Shown: positions 32,321 to 40,378, numbered from the stretch's first letter. The stretch is DNA of 41,451 nt from Companilactobacillus nodensis DSM 19682 = JCM 14932 = NBRC 107160 (GCF_000615905.1 NZ_BAMN01000020.1:1-41451), one strand, 5' to 3'. Program-made: numbers and translations. The notes: generated by a model not told the origin, from the sequence alone.

Positions 32321-32720
32321 GTTGTTGTTTGTGGTTTCGTTCCGCCAGGCAGGTACGGCATCCTGTGGGGAACGGCCATAGCCGAAGTGCGGTCTATGAC
32401 CTCGCCTTGAAGCCGAAAATCGCGTCTTCAAGGTCGTCCCATGCAGTAAGCCAGCATAAATCGCTGACTAACTGCATTGACACAGGATTGCCGTACCTGC
32501 CTGGCTCCACTACTTGATATAGTAATCTAACTTAGCTGGAGGTTGTCAGTAATGGAACCGGCTGCGAAAATTTTGTTAGGTCGGTGAACTCCCGGCCTTA
32601 CAAAATGGACGAGCTTTAAGATTTGCGGTTCATGCAAAGCTTAAAGTCGAAGTCCCAGACCGCCTTTAAGGCTGGGGCTGGTCCCACAGCAGGTGGAATC
32701 ACTGACAAACGGAAGTGGCA
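32321..32720 (-). repeat. Structured dispersed repeat, copy 2 (inverted relative to copy 1)
   Basis: Inverted copy of 18143-18556, about 80-85 percent alike by eye, with the same two modules and the same hairpins. In this copy the module-two outer stem is almost perfect: GCCAGGCAGGTACGGCA (32344-32360) against TGCCGTACCTGCCTGGC (32489-32505). The strand shown puts module one first, right after the stop of the zinc-ribbon gene (10 bases). The minus-strand terminator at 32265-32294 lies beyond the repeat, so the element is probably transcribed as part of that gene's 3' untranslated region. Confidence 0.85.
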
Positions 32721-32729
32721 TTAGAAAAC

Positions 32730-34100
32730 CTAAACTCTAGCTCGAGGATGTAATGAATATGCCATGATCAATGACACGATCGATGTAACCAATAGGACGT
32801 AGAAACTAGCACCGAATTGTGTTCCACCCACAGCCGTTTGGCCAGTAATAACAGCGGAATTGACGGCACCAGAGTAGAAAATACCAAAGACTAGAGCATA
32901 GATAACAGTTGGTAAAACGGTAAAAATTCTTACTAGTCTGATAGTACCCTTTTTTCTGAAGCAGGCCGCGATCAAAGCAATAACTGGTGATAAGAAACAA
33001 ATTAAGCGAATTGCGGAAGATAAGTTAACAATCAGAGTACTGTATTGATAACCGAAGTTGGCCGTGTAGTTAGCAGCTGAGGCAATTGTACTTGATAGTG
33101 ATACTCCATTGATGAAGGGACCACCGATTGAAGCCGCAAAGCCAATGATCGATGAACCAATAATAACTTTTTGACGAGTATTCTTACCACGTGAAGAGTC
33201 AGTTACTTTTTGTTTCTTAGGTTCTCTATATGTCTCTTGATGTTGTTGCGGTTGATCGTTAGAGGTTTTGCTGTTCTCATGTTTGAACTTTTTGTTGGCA
33301 TTCATTTCATTACCATGGCTAACTTGAGAAGCTAAGAACCATAGCAATAACACAATTGCCAAAGCAATGAAGCCGTAGTTTCTTTTAACCACCAATAAGA
33401 TGGCAACAATAATCACGGCAAAGATTCCTAAGTAGGCATTGTTCTTGAGAAATTTACCCATGTTATGAATTAAGCCATCGTTAGTATCGTTTTGTTGTTC
33501 TTCAAGTTTCTTTTGTTCCTTCATTTTCTTCAACTTACTCTTAGTGGGTTTGAAGGGATCCTCACCATTTTTGAAGAGGCGATTCTTGAAGTCTTGAGTA
33601 GTATTCAATGCCGCTGACTCGTGTTGTGCTTGTGATGAGTGAGTTGGATTAGAAGTTCTCGGTGCGGAATATGGTTTTTGTGTGGCGGCTTTTCTAAAGG
33701 CGTCCTTGTTGTAAGCCACAGTGCGATCTTCTAGTGCTTCGTCAGGAACTTTTTTTGTGCTATCAAAAGTACGCACGGAATCATAATTAGGTGCGGGTTT
33801 AACAGCTGGCTTTTTTTGTTCCACTTCAGCAGCAGGTTTAACTGAGCTGTATTCATGCTGTTGGGCGGGTGCTTGCTCATATTTTGGCTTGGCGGCAGGT
33901 GCTGGTTCTGATTTGACGGGTTCAGAATCATTTAATTCTGCCTCGATGTCAGCCAAAGATTTTATTGTATCATCATCTTTTTTTTGTGCTTCATTTTTTT
34001 CTTCATTACGTTTAGTTTTTATTGAAGTTAGATCATAGCCACAGTTGTCACAGAATTTTTGTGATAGGTCAACTTTATGGCCGCAATTTGGACAAAACAT
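32730..34100 (-). CDS. Zinc-ribbon membrane protein with long disordered linker
   Basis: About 456 residues. The N-terminus is a zinc ribbon (CPNCGHKVDLSQKFCDNCG, four cysteines). A charged, Pro/Ala/Lys/Gln-rich linker of about 170 residues follows. A hydrophobic pair comes next (AYLGIFAVIIVAILLVV and FIALAIVLLLWFLA), then a second charged linker and about four more helices to the end. Such zinc_ribbon_2 proteins are common in lactobacilli and of unknown role, perhaps in envelope stress. The second ATG (34100) is preferred, because GGAGGA overlaps the first one at 34106. The gene stands alone on the minus strand. A palindrome lies in its upstream region. Confidence 0.75.
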   Translation of the reverse strand: MFCPNCGHKVDLSQKFCDNCGYDLTSIKTKRNEEKNEAQKKDDDTIKSLADIEAELNDSEPVKSEPAPAAKPKYEQAPAQQHEYSSVKPAAEVEQKKPAVKPAPNYDSVRTFDSTKKVPDEALEDRTVAYNKDAFRKAATQKPYSAPRTSNPTHSSQAQHESAALNTTQDFKNRLFKNGEDPFKPTKSKLKKMKEQKKLEEQQNDTNDGLIHNMGKFLKNNAYLGIFAVIIVAILLVVKRNYGFIALAIVLLLWFLASQVSHGNEMNANKKFKHENSKTSNDQPQQHQETYREPKKQKVTDSSRGKNTRQKVIIGSSIIGFAASIGGPFINGVSLSSTIASAANYTANFGYQYSTLIVNLSSAIRLICFLSPVIALIAACFRKKGTIRLVRIFTVLPTVIYALVFGIFYSGAVNSAVITGQTAVGGTQFGASFYVLLVTSIVSLIMAYSLHPRARV

Positions 34101-34169
34101 TCTCATTCCTCCATTGTATTAACAGACTTTAGTATACAAGATAAATATACTTGTATAAAGACGTTGGTA

Positions 34170-34190
34170 TGAAAGTTCATGAAACTTTCA
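34170..34190. promoter_or_regulatory. Palindrome upstream of the zinc-ribbon gene
   Basis: TGAAAGTT (34170-34177), CATGA, AACTTTCA (34183-34190): perfect 8-base arms in the 144-base gap before the gene. It may be an operator; the protein that binds it is unknown. Confidence 0.45.
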
Positions 34191-34244
34191 CATATCGAAA
34201 CTCTATTATACAAAAAAATCACAGCTTACGTTGAGATTTATGTT

Positions 34245-34997
34245 CTAGTCCTCTAAGTAAATATTCTTTAATTGCGCCAATTTGTTCTTATCGAAGTTCA
34301 ATGCCTGTGTTAAATAGTTTTCGAAGCTTCCATAATAATGCTTGAGAGCATCAAAAACAGAAGTGATACTCTCTAAGTCGGCCTTGGTCATATTCATCTT
34401 GTTGATATTTTGATTACCGTCTTTGTCATTGAGCGTTTTTTCGATAGTTTCAGAATCAGAATACATCAAGTTGGTCAGTAGGTAGTCACGAGCGATGGTT
34501 TCATCATCAACGCCTAAGGCCTTGAGTATCAAAATGGCAGCCATGCCGGTTCTATCCTTACCAGCGGCACAGTGGAATAATAATGACTTGTGTTCTTGGT
34601 TGTTTTCTAATAATAATTCAAATAATAACGAATAGGCACGTTGTCCGTATTTGTCCAATAAGACACTTTGATAGATCATTCCTAAGTAGGATGTTGTATT
34701 GCTATAAGCACTTGCCAGCTTGTCGCCATTGCCCATTAATGGATAAACGGGATCGGAATAAATTTGATAAAAATCTGTGCTCTGATCAGCCCAGACTTGT
34801 TGTTCACGGTCACCACGAAAATCGACTACGTACTTTAAGCCGTATTTTTTAAGGTAGTTTAAAGCTTCCGGAGTTAAATTACTTATATCTCCTGAACGAA
34901 GGAGTTTATTATATTTAATTTGTTTACCATCAGTGGTTTTATAGCCTCCCAATTCACGTAAGTTTATGGCTCCGTCAAGATTTAAGATTCGTTTCAT
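34245..34997 (-). CDS. Tyrosine (dual-specificity-like) protein phosphatase
   Basis: 250 residues. The active-site loop FHCAAGKDRTGMA (near residue 145) is the C-x5-R signature of the Y_phosphatase3/IphP-type family, which dephosphorylates tyrosine or, in some members, phosphoinositides. The N-terminus NLRELGGYKTTDG is typical. ATG 34997 has GGGGAGGA upstream; the frame is open further but without a better start. It could counter the CpsD-like kinase at 7050, since that operon lacks a PHP phosphatase, but this is inference and the genes are far apart. Confidence 0.85.
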   Translation of the reverse strand: MKRILNLDGAINLRELGGYKTTDGKQIKYNKLLRSGDISNLTPEALNYLKKYGLKYVVDFRGDREQQVWADQSTDFYQIYSDPVYPLMGNGDKLASAYSNTTSYLGMIYQSVLLDKYGQRAYSLLFELLLENNQEHKSLLFHCAAGKDRTGMAAILILKALGVDDETIARDYLLTNLMYSDSETIEKTLNDKDGNQNINKMNMTKADLESITSVFDALKHYYGSFENYLTQALNFDKNKLAQLKNIYLED

Positions 34998-35065
34998 GTT
35001 TTTTCCTCCCCGGATTCGTTGCGTATTGTAGGTCTTTCGAAGTAAAATACTATTAAGGTGATTTA

Positions 35066-35836
35066 ATGGTAAAAAATAAACTTTCAATCATAATGACAAC
35101 GTATAATGTTGCCAGCTATGTAGTGTCGACACTTGATTCACTAGTTGCTCAGACTAATAAAAATTTTGAGCTGATCGTTGTGGATGATTGTTCGACCGAC
35201 AGTACGTTGGATATTATCGCAAGTTATGAGGACAAGTACGATTGGATATCGTCATTTCCTCATACTAATAACTCTGGTGTTTCAGCAGCTAGAAACACTG
35301 GTTTGCAACATATCTCTGGCAATCTCGTTACCTTTATCGATGGCGATGATTGGTTAGAACCGGGATATGTTGATTTCTTTTTAACAGTTTTTGTTGATAC
35401 TGACGTGGATCTTGCCACGTGCGGCTTCTTTATGGACACCGAAAATGGCAAGAGTAAGGTCAAGACAGATAAGCGTCAGAATGGCTTGGTTGATCGTGAT
35501 GAAGCAATCAAGCAGATCACCAAGATAAGTGGTCCTATCATGGGTTACACGTGGAATAAGGTGTACCGTCGCAGTGTGATCGAGGATAATTCAATACATT
35601 TTCAGACTGATCTCGACTTAATGGAAGATCAGGTCTTCAATGTTGAATATGCGACCGTCGCTAAGAAGTTCTATCTTGACACGCTACCGCTATATCATTA
35701 TGTTTCTCGTAAGGATAGCATCACTAGAAAGTTCGCCATGGAAAATGTGCGTGACGTTGGTGTGGCTAACTTACGAGTGTACAAAACTATCAGAGATTCT
35801 CGGTTGGATAAGGATAATCGAGAACAAATCGAATAA
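35066..35836 (+). CDS. GT2-type glycosyltransferase, short C-terminus
   Basis: 256 residues. The GT-A domain is intact: LSIIMTTYNVASYVVSTLDSL, VVDDCSTDST, the IDGDDW metal site near 90, and EDQVFNVEYA. It stops at DNREQIE, about 60-80 residues shorter than typical EpsJ-like relatives, and the sequence up to the terminator at 35867 does not continue the protein in any frame. The truncation could be natural. ATG 35066 has AAGGTGAT at a good distance. It is divergent from the phosphatase gene and unlinked to the EPS operon. Confidence 0.72.
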   Translation: MVKNKLSIIMTTYNVASYVVSTLDSLVAQTNKNFELIVVDDCSTDSTLDIIASYEDKYDWISSFPHTNNSGVSAARNTGLQHISGNLVTFIDGDDWLEPGYVDFFLTVFVDTDVDLATCGFFMDTENGKSKVKTDKRQNGLVDRDEAIKQITKISGPIMGYTWNKVYRRSVIEDNSIHFQTDLDLMEDQVFNVEYATVAKKFYLDTLPLYHYVSRKDSITRKFAMENVRDVGVANLRVYKTIRDSRLDKDNREQIE

Positions 35837-35866
35837 AACTGTATACACTTATATTTTAACAAATTA

Positions 35867-35912
35867 AGGCTCAAAACTTTCATCTGAAGAAAGTTTCGAG
35901 CCTCTTTTTTTA
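35867..35912 (+). terminator. Terminator after the short glycosyltransferase gene
   Basis: AGGCTCAAAACTTTC (35867-35881) pairs with GAAAGTTTCGAGCCT (35889-35903), one mismatch, then T7. Confidence 0.88.
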
Positions 35913-35928
35913 TTCGTAAGCAAACTTG

Positions 35929-35957
35929 TTGATTTAATATACGGTAGGGGGTATATT
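35929..35957 (+). promoter_or_regulatory. Thioredoxin promoter overlapped by a CsoR/CstR-like palindrome
   Basis: TTGATT (35929-35934), 17 bases, TATATT (35952-35957). The palindrome AATATAC (35936-35942), eight bases GGTAGGGG, GTATATT (35951-35957) covers the spacer and -10. The lower strand reads ATACCCCCTACCGTAT, close to CsoR/CstR-type operator patterns (ATACC...GGTAT with C-rich centre). Confidence 0.6.
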
Positions 35958-35985
35958 AATATTCATCAAAGGGAGGTTCATTGAA

Positions 35986-36315
35986 ATGAGCGTAAAAGAA
36001 ATTCATGATAATACTTATGTAAAAGAAACTACCGGGCCAGGTGTGACCGTTGTAGACTTCAGAGCAGACTGGTGTCCCCCATGCAAAATGATGGATCCAA
36101 TATTAAAATCATTATCGGCTGAAAATGAATTAGGCAAGGATGTTAAGTTTGTTTCAATGAATGTCGATAAGGATCCTTTGATAGCAAATGAAATTGGGGT
36201 ACAAGGAATACCAACTTTTTTGATTATGAAAGATGGTAAGATGGTCAGTGGAATGGTTGGTGCTAAGCCAAAGAAACTCTTTAAAGAAGAAATAGAAAAG
36301 TATTTAAATAAATAA
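35986..36315 (+). CDS. Thioredoxin-like protein with CPPC active site
   Basis: 109 residues, a single thioredoxin domain: VVDFRADWCPPCKMMDPIL near residue 24-42, IPTFLIMKDGKMV with the cis-proline loop at 81-83. The active site is CPPC instead of the usual CGPC, which should change its redox potential. ATG 35986 follows GGGAGG (35971-35976). Next is a pyridine nucleotide-disulfide oxidoreductase behind a second CsoR/CstR-like site. I infer a thiol or reactive-sulfur response unit. Confidence 0.88.
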   Translation: MSVKEIHDNTYVKETTGPGVTVVDFRADWCPPCKMMDPILKSLSAENELGKDVKFVSMNVDKDPLIANEIGVQGIPTFLIMKDGKMVSGMVGAKPKKLFKEEIEKYLNK

Positions 36316-36316
36316 T

Positions 36317-36332
36317 ATACCGTCAAGGGTAT
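36317..36332. promoter_or_regulatory. Second CsoR/CstR-like palindrome, before the flavin reductase gene
   Basis: ATACC (36317-36321), GTCAAG, GGTAT (36328-36332): perfect 5-base arms in the 32-base gap. It starts two bases after the thioredoxin stop. Confidence 0.5.
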
Positions 36333-36347
36333 TCTAACGAGGAAAAG

Positions 36348-37691
36348 ATGAATAATAAAAAATATAATTATATCGTAATTGGAAGTGGCCCAGCCGCCTT
36401 TGGACTCACAAATGAATTAAAAGAGAGCAATAGTAAGCAAACAGTTTTGGTCGTTGATAATGATTTGTTTGGTGGAACCTGCCCAAACTATGGATGTGAA
36501 CCTAAAATTTTCTTAGAAGGCGCTGTTAGAGATGTTTTGATCGGACAAAAGTTAGAGAATCGTGGTATAGTTGCCGCTCCAAAGATCGATTGGAAGACAC
36601 TGATGGAAACTAAGAAAAAGACTTTCAAACCGTATCCTGATAATTCAAAAGCTGGTTTTGAAAATGAATTTATTGATACAAAAACTGGTACAGCTAAAAT
36701 CATCGATTGTCACACGGTTCAAATAGGTGACAGTAAATATGATGCTGATAAGATAATTATTGCGACAGGTATGAAGCCTAATAAACTTAATATTCCTGGT
36801 AATGAATACGCACATAGTAGTAATGACGTTTTGGATTTGGTTGAGCTCCCTAAGAAAATGGTCTTTATTGGAAGTGGCTATGTCAGTATGGAACTTGCGA
36901 CAGTTGTCAGTGCTGCTGGTGCAGATGTTGAAATGGTTGAGTTCTCCGATAAGGCCTTAGGTCCGTTCTACCAAGAACATGTCAAAGTTGTCGTTGATCA
37001 AATGAAGCAACGAGGAATCAAATTTAATTTTGGTCAAGCTGCTGATCAAATTACCAAGACTTCTGATGGCAAGTATATTGTTCATACTGCACAAGGCAAT
37101 TCTTATGACGCAGACTATGTGGTCGATGCAACTGGGAGGATTCCTAATGTTTCATCATTGAACTTAGACAGTTTAGGTATTGAACACGATCGACAAGGTA
37201 TCGTTGTTGATGATCATTTACAGACTAGTGTTGAAGGCATCTATGCTGCTGGGGATGTTGTTAAGAAGAGTCCTTTGGTCGCACCAAAATTAACACCAGT
37301 TGCACAATTCGAAGGAGCCTATATAGTTAGTGGTAATGAAGCACCAATTTCATATCCAGTTACGGGAACGGGTTCATTCACTTTTCCTCAGATTGCTCAA
37401 GCTGGAGTGTCGGTCACAGATGCACAGGCTAGTGATGACTTGAGAATTGAACATTTTTCGTTGGAATCAGATTTTGCTTACGCGGGTACAAACGATGAGG
37501 ATTCTGAACTAGTTGGAGTATTCGATAAAGATTCCAAGCTGGTTGGTGTTTCTGAAGTTAGTCAAACCGCAACTGACGATATTAATTTGTTTGTTAATGT
37601 GATTGGATTAGGTTTAGATAGTAAAACTTGGAAGGAAAAAGTCATCTATATTTTTCCAACGTTAGCTTCAAAAATTAAAGGATTTCTTTAA
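36348..37691 (+). CDS. FAD-dependent pyridine nucleotide-disulfide oxidoreductase
   Basis: 447 residues. N-terminal FAD motif IVIGSGPAAFG, redox-active cysteine pair GGTCPNYGCEPK (near residue 42-53; C-x4-C as in glutathione reductase-type enzymes), NAD(P)-binding MVFIGSGYVSMELATVVSAAG (near 171), C-terminal FAD site GIYAAGDVVKKSP. It reduces a disulfide or related small substrate with NAD(P)H. The C-terminus lacks the classic HPT-type dimer histidine motif, so the substrate is uncertain; CoA-disulfide, glutathione- or persulfide-type roles are all possible. It is probably co-transcribed with the thioredoxin gene. Confidence 0.85.
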   Translation: MNNKKYNYIVIGSGPAAFGLTNELKESNSKQTVLVVDNDLFGGTCPNYGCEPKIFLEGAVRDVLIGQKLENRGIVAAPKIDWKTLMETKKKTFKPYPDNSKAGFENEFIDTKTGTAKIIDCHTVQIGDSKYDADKIIIATGMKPNKLNIPGNEYAHSSNDVLDLVELPKKMVFIGSGYVSMELATVVSAAGADVEMVEFSDKALGPFYQEHVKVVVDQMKQRGIKFNFGQAADQITKTSDGKYIVHTAQGNSYDADYVVDATGRIPNVSSLNLDSLGIEHDRQGIVVDDHLQTSVEGIYAAGDVVKKSPLVAPKLTPVAQFEGAYIVSGNEAPISYPVTGTGSFTFPQIAQAGVSVTDAQASDDLRIEHFSLESDFAYAGTNDEDSELVGVFDKDSKLVGVSEVSQTATDDINLFVNVIGLGLDSKTWKEKVIYIFPTLASKIKGFL

Positions 37692-37697
37692 TATGAC

Positions 37698-37737
37698 AAC
37701 AGCCCCGTTCTCACTTTGAGAACGGGGCTGTTTTTTT
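37698..37737 (+). terminator. Terminator of the thioredoxin/oxidoreductase unit
   Basis: AACAGCCCCGTTCTC (37698-37712) pairs perfectly with GAGAACGGGGCTGTT (37718-37732), followed by T7. It overlaps the 3' end of the convergent LysR gene. Confidence 0.92.
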
Positions 37738-38548
37738 AGAATAAATTACGGCACATCTTGATCGTGTAATTGATACATTCATCAATATCATCAAAGTGGT
37801 GACTCTCAGAACGCATCAAATAGAATTTGCGTTCGTACTTGTAATTCAAAGTTTGATAATCCAATCCTTCAGCCGCACGTTTGGAAATAATAGATGTTCC
37901 GAAGTTTTGATTGAGTAGTCTAACGATCATTTCATTATTCTTTACTTCCATCTTCGGTTCAGTAATATTATTTTCAGCCAAATATTGCTTAGTATAATAG
38001 TAGACTCCTGAAGCTGGTTCACGAACTAACCAAGGATTGCCATTGTTTACTAAGACTAATTGGTCGTCGCAAAGACTAGTTCGTCTAATATTGCTGGCAG
38101 CAAGAGGCTTTTCGATGAAACCGAAGTCGAGATTGTCAGCTTCAATGCTTTCGAGAACTTCCATTGAATTCATCATCTTGATAGTGAAGTGAATGTTTGG
38201 AAACTTCTTGTATAGTTTCGGCAATAAGATAGGTAGTAAGTAGATGGCGAATGTGTGTGAAGCTCCGATATCACAAGTTATTTTTTTGTCGGCATCGTGA
38301 CGGATCTCTTGTCGGAGATCTTCCCAATCGTCGATCAGATCGATCGCCCGTTTGTAGAGAATATCAGCCTGCGGAGTAGCGACGATTTTTTGCCGACCAT
38401 TGCGAATGAATAGTTTGATATTCAAGTCGGTTTCTAATTGCATGATTTGTCCGGAGACAGTCGGTTGTGAGACGAAGAGGATTTTGGATGCTTTGGAAAA
38501 ACTTTTGGTTTCGTAAACTGTCTTGAATGTTTCCAGTAGTTTGAGCAT
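37736..38548 (-). CDS. LysR-family transcriptional regulator (CysL/YeiE-like by context)
   Basis: 270 residues. The N-terminal winged helix (LKLLETFKTVYETKSFSKASKILFVSQPTVSGQIMQLE) is the LysR DNA-binding domain. The periplasmic-binding-protein-like effector domain follows (TCDIGASHTFAIYLLPILLPKLYKKFPNIHF). ATG 38548 is preferred because AGGAG lies 9 bases upstream. It is divergent from a YeiH-type exporter gene, the usual arrangement in which LysR regulates its neighbour. In several bacteria that pair answers sulfite or cysteine metabolism; here this is inference. Confidence 0.85.
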   Translation of the reverse strand: MLKLLETFKTVYETKSFSKASKILFVSQPTVSGQIMQLETDLNIKLFIRNGRQKIVATPQADILYKRAIDLIDDWEDLRQEIRHDADKKITCDIGASHTFAIYLLPILLPKLYKKFPNIHFTIKMMNSMEVLESIEADNLDFGFIEKPLAASNIRRTSLCDDQLVLVNNGNPWLVREPASGVYYYTKQYLAENNITEPKMEVKNNEMIVRLLNQNFGTSIISKRAAEGLDYQTLNYKYERKFYLMRSESHHFDDIDECINYTIKMCRNLF

Positions 38549-38590
38549 GGTGATCAACTCCTATCAGAATTATTAATAAAAGCTATTAGG

Positions 38591-38601
38591 TTATTGAATA
38601 A
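38591..38601. promoter_or_regulatory. Putative LysR operator between the divergent genes
   Basis: TTATTGAATAA is a perfect palindrome (5-base arms around G) with the T-N11-A character of LysR sites, in the 107-base gap between lysR-type and yeiH-type genes. Confidence 0.4.
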
Positions 38602-38655
38602 TTTAATCATAATTCTACCTATATACTTAAGAGACGGTCATAGGAGGTTAAGTAT

Positions 38656-39678
38656 ATGGATTTAGAAACTAGTAAGGATACAAGAATGCAAAAAATTGTT
38701 GCGACCTTGCCAGGTCTCGGATTATCAGTAGCGGTCGCAATTATCGCCAAGGTGGTAGCAATTTGGCTGCCCAGTCTTGGCGGTGCTACGATTGCAATAT
38801 TATTAGGAATTGTTTTGGGAAATACTTTTTTTAAGCAGACTGGACTTGCCGTGGGAACTAAGTTCTCAGAAAGTAAGTTATTGGAATATTCAGTTGTGTT
38901 GTTAGGTTTCACGGTCACATTTCAGACGATTGCTGAAATGGGTCTGCGTGGATTGGCTTACATTGTCATGATGATGACTACTGTTATTATTTCAGCTTAT
39001 GCTATTGGACGCAAGCTCGGGTTTGGTGAGCGGATGTCACTGATGATGGCAGGTGGGAATGCCGTCTGTGGTTCATCGGCTATCGGTGCGATTGCACCGG
39101 CAATTGACGCTGACGATGAAGAGAAAGGACAGATCATCACACTAGTTAATCTACTAGGAACTGTGATGATGCTGACATTGCCATTTTTGGGATTGGCAGT
39201 CTTTGGGGATGATTTATTGAGTAAGAGTGCCTTGCTTGGTGGAACATTACAATCAGTTGGTCAAGTTGTCGCTGGTGCCAGCTTGATCGATGCTCAGACA
39301 GTTAAGTATGCGATGTTGTTCAAGATCACCCGCATTATTATGTTAGTAGTCGTAGTGTTCTTGTTCGAGAAGAAAGTTAACCGTAATAAAGCAACTGTAA
39401 CGACGCATAAAAAAACAAGAATGCCGATTCCATGGTACGTCTTGGCATTCTTGATTATTTGCATTATTAATAGTATGACCACGATGCCCTCAATCTTTGG
39501 TAATAGTGCTCATGTGATCAGTACTTGGTTTGAAACGACTGCTTTGGCAGCTATCGGCTTAAGACTGAACTTGGCGAAGTTCTTAAAAGAAGGTCCTAAG
39601 TTCTTGGTCTACGGTCTCGCCGTCGGTAGTGTACAGACGGTTGCTGCATTGTCGTTTATCACTTTATTGAAGATTTAG
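38656..39678 (+). CDS. YeiH/PSE-family putative sulfate exporter
   Basis: 340 residues and about ten membrane helices. Family signatures are LLGFTVTFQTIAEMGLRGL, GNAVCGSSAIGAIAPAIDADDEEKG and TALAAIGLRLNLAKF. YeiH-like proteins are annotated as putative sulfate exporters, though the substrate is not settled. ATG 38656 follows GGAGG at 8 bases. Its 3' end overlaps the minus-strand gene at 39675 by 4 bases. Confidence 0.88.
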   Translation: MDLETSKDTRMQKIVATLPGLGLSVAVAIIAKVVAIWLPSLGGATIAILLGIVLGNTFFKQTGLAVGTKFSESKLLEYSVVLLGFTVTFQTIAEMGLRGLAYIVMMMTTVIISAYAIGRKLGFGERMSLMMAGGNAVCGSSAIGAIAPAIDADDEEKGQIITLVNLLGTVMMLTLPFLGLAVFGDDLLSKSALLGGTLQSVGQVVAGASLIDAQTVKYAMLFKITRIIMLVVVVFLFEKKVNRNKATVTTHKKTRMPIPWYVLAFLIICIINSMTTMPSIFGNSAHVISTWFETTALAAIGLRLNLAKFLKEGPKFLVYGLAVGSVQTVAALSFITLLKI

Positions 39679-39914
39679 ATTTTTTTCTTCAAGTGATAGG
39701 GAATAACTGACTTGTCAGAATTCTTCACGTGTGACTTCTCATCCTTTGCGAAGTAGACAACGAAGCTCTTGTTGTCCGAAACGTCTTCGGCAACGATTAA
39801 GGATGATTCATAAGGATCTTTAGCTTTATAAATTTGTGCTCCACGAACTGCCTCTCCAAAATCCTTTGAGTTAGCAATTGCGTCACCAGGGTTAAAAAAT
39901 ACCATTTCATCCAT
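39675..39914 (-). CDS. Small conserved-looking protein of unknown function
   Basis: 79 residues from ATG 39914 (MDEMVFFNPGDAIANSKDF), soluble, mixed alpha/beta character, ending IPYHLKKKI. GAAAGGAT lies 9 bases upstream. I do not recognise a domain. The gene runs against the YeiH gene and is divergent from the YueI-like gene; the 83-base gap holds TATAAT-like sequences on both strands. Confidence 0.65.
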   Translation of the reverse strand: MDEMVFFNPGDAIANSKDFGEAVRGAQIYKAKDPYESSLIVAEDVSDNKSFVVYFAKDEKSHVKNSDKSVIPYHLKKKI

Positions 39915-39997
39915 AGATAACACATCCTTTCTTTATGGTCATTATACCGTTATTATAGTATGTATAATAGGAATAACAGTTCGAAAGGTGGAAATCA

Positions 39998-40378
39998 ATG
40001 ACTAGTGTTGAGGATTATATTAAGAAAAATGTTTTTGGCAAGCCGCAATTAAAGCCGGACGAAAAAAATAAGTTTCTGGGTAACTTTGCCGAGCGTGTAG
40101 GTATTGCTCTGACGATTTCTCAGCTGAAGAATCCGGATAATATAACAACGGTTGAAAACGTTATGAAAAAATATCCGCAGTATCATTTGTACTTAAATGG
40201 TAAAATTGACTCTTATATACTGGATAAGTACCTTCAATTAAGTGTAAAATTGAACTATAAGTTTACAATCGTTTCGCAGTCTGCCGTACGCAATAAGGAA
40301 CGTGTCATGACGGATAATGACATGGGACTTGTGATTGCGGACGAAAGTAAGCCCATTGATCGACCAGTATTAATATAA
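39998..40378 (+). CDS. YueI-family (DUF1694) protein
   Basis: 126 residues with the DUF1694 pattern: FLGNFAERVGIALTISQLK near residue 26, YHLYLNGKIDSYIL near 62, KFTIVSQSAVRNK and DMGLVIADE at the end. The function is unknown in the family. It is followed after 20 bases by prs, a neighbour arrangement that suggests co-transcription. ATG 39998 has AAAGGTGG upstream. Confidence 0.85.
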   Translation: MTSVEDYIKKNVFGKPQLKPDEKNKFLGNFAERVGIALTISQLKNPDNITTVENVMKKYPQYHLYLNGKIDSYILDKYLQLSVKLNYKFTIVSQSAVRNKERVMTDNDMGLVIADESKPIDRPVLI

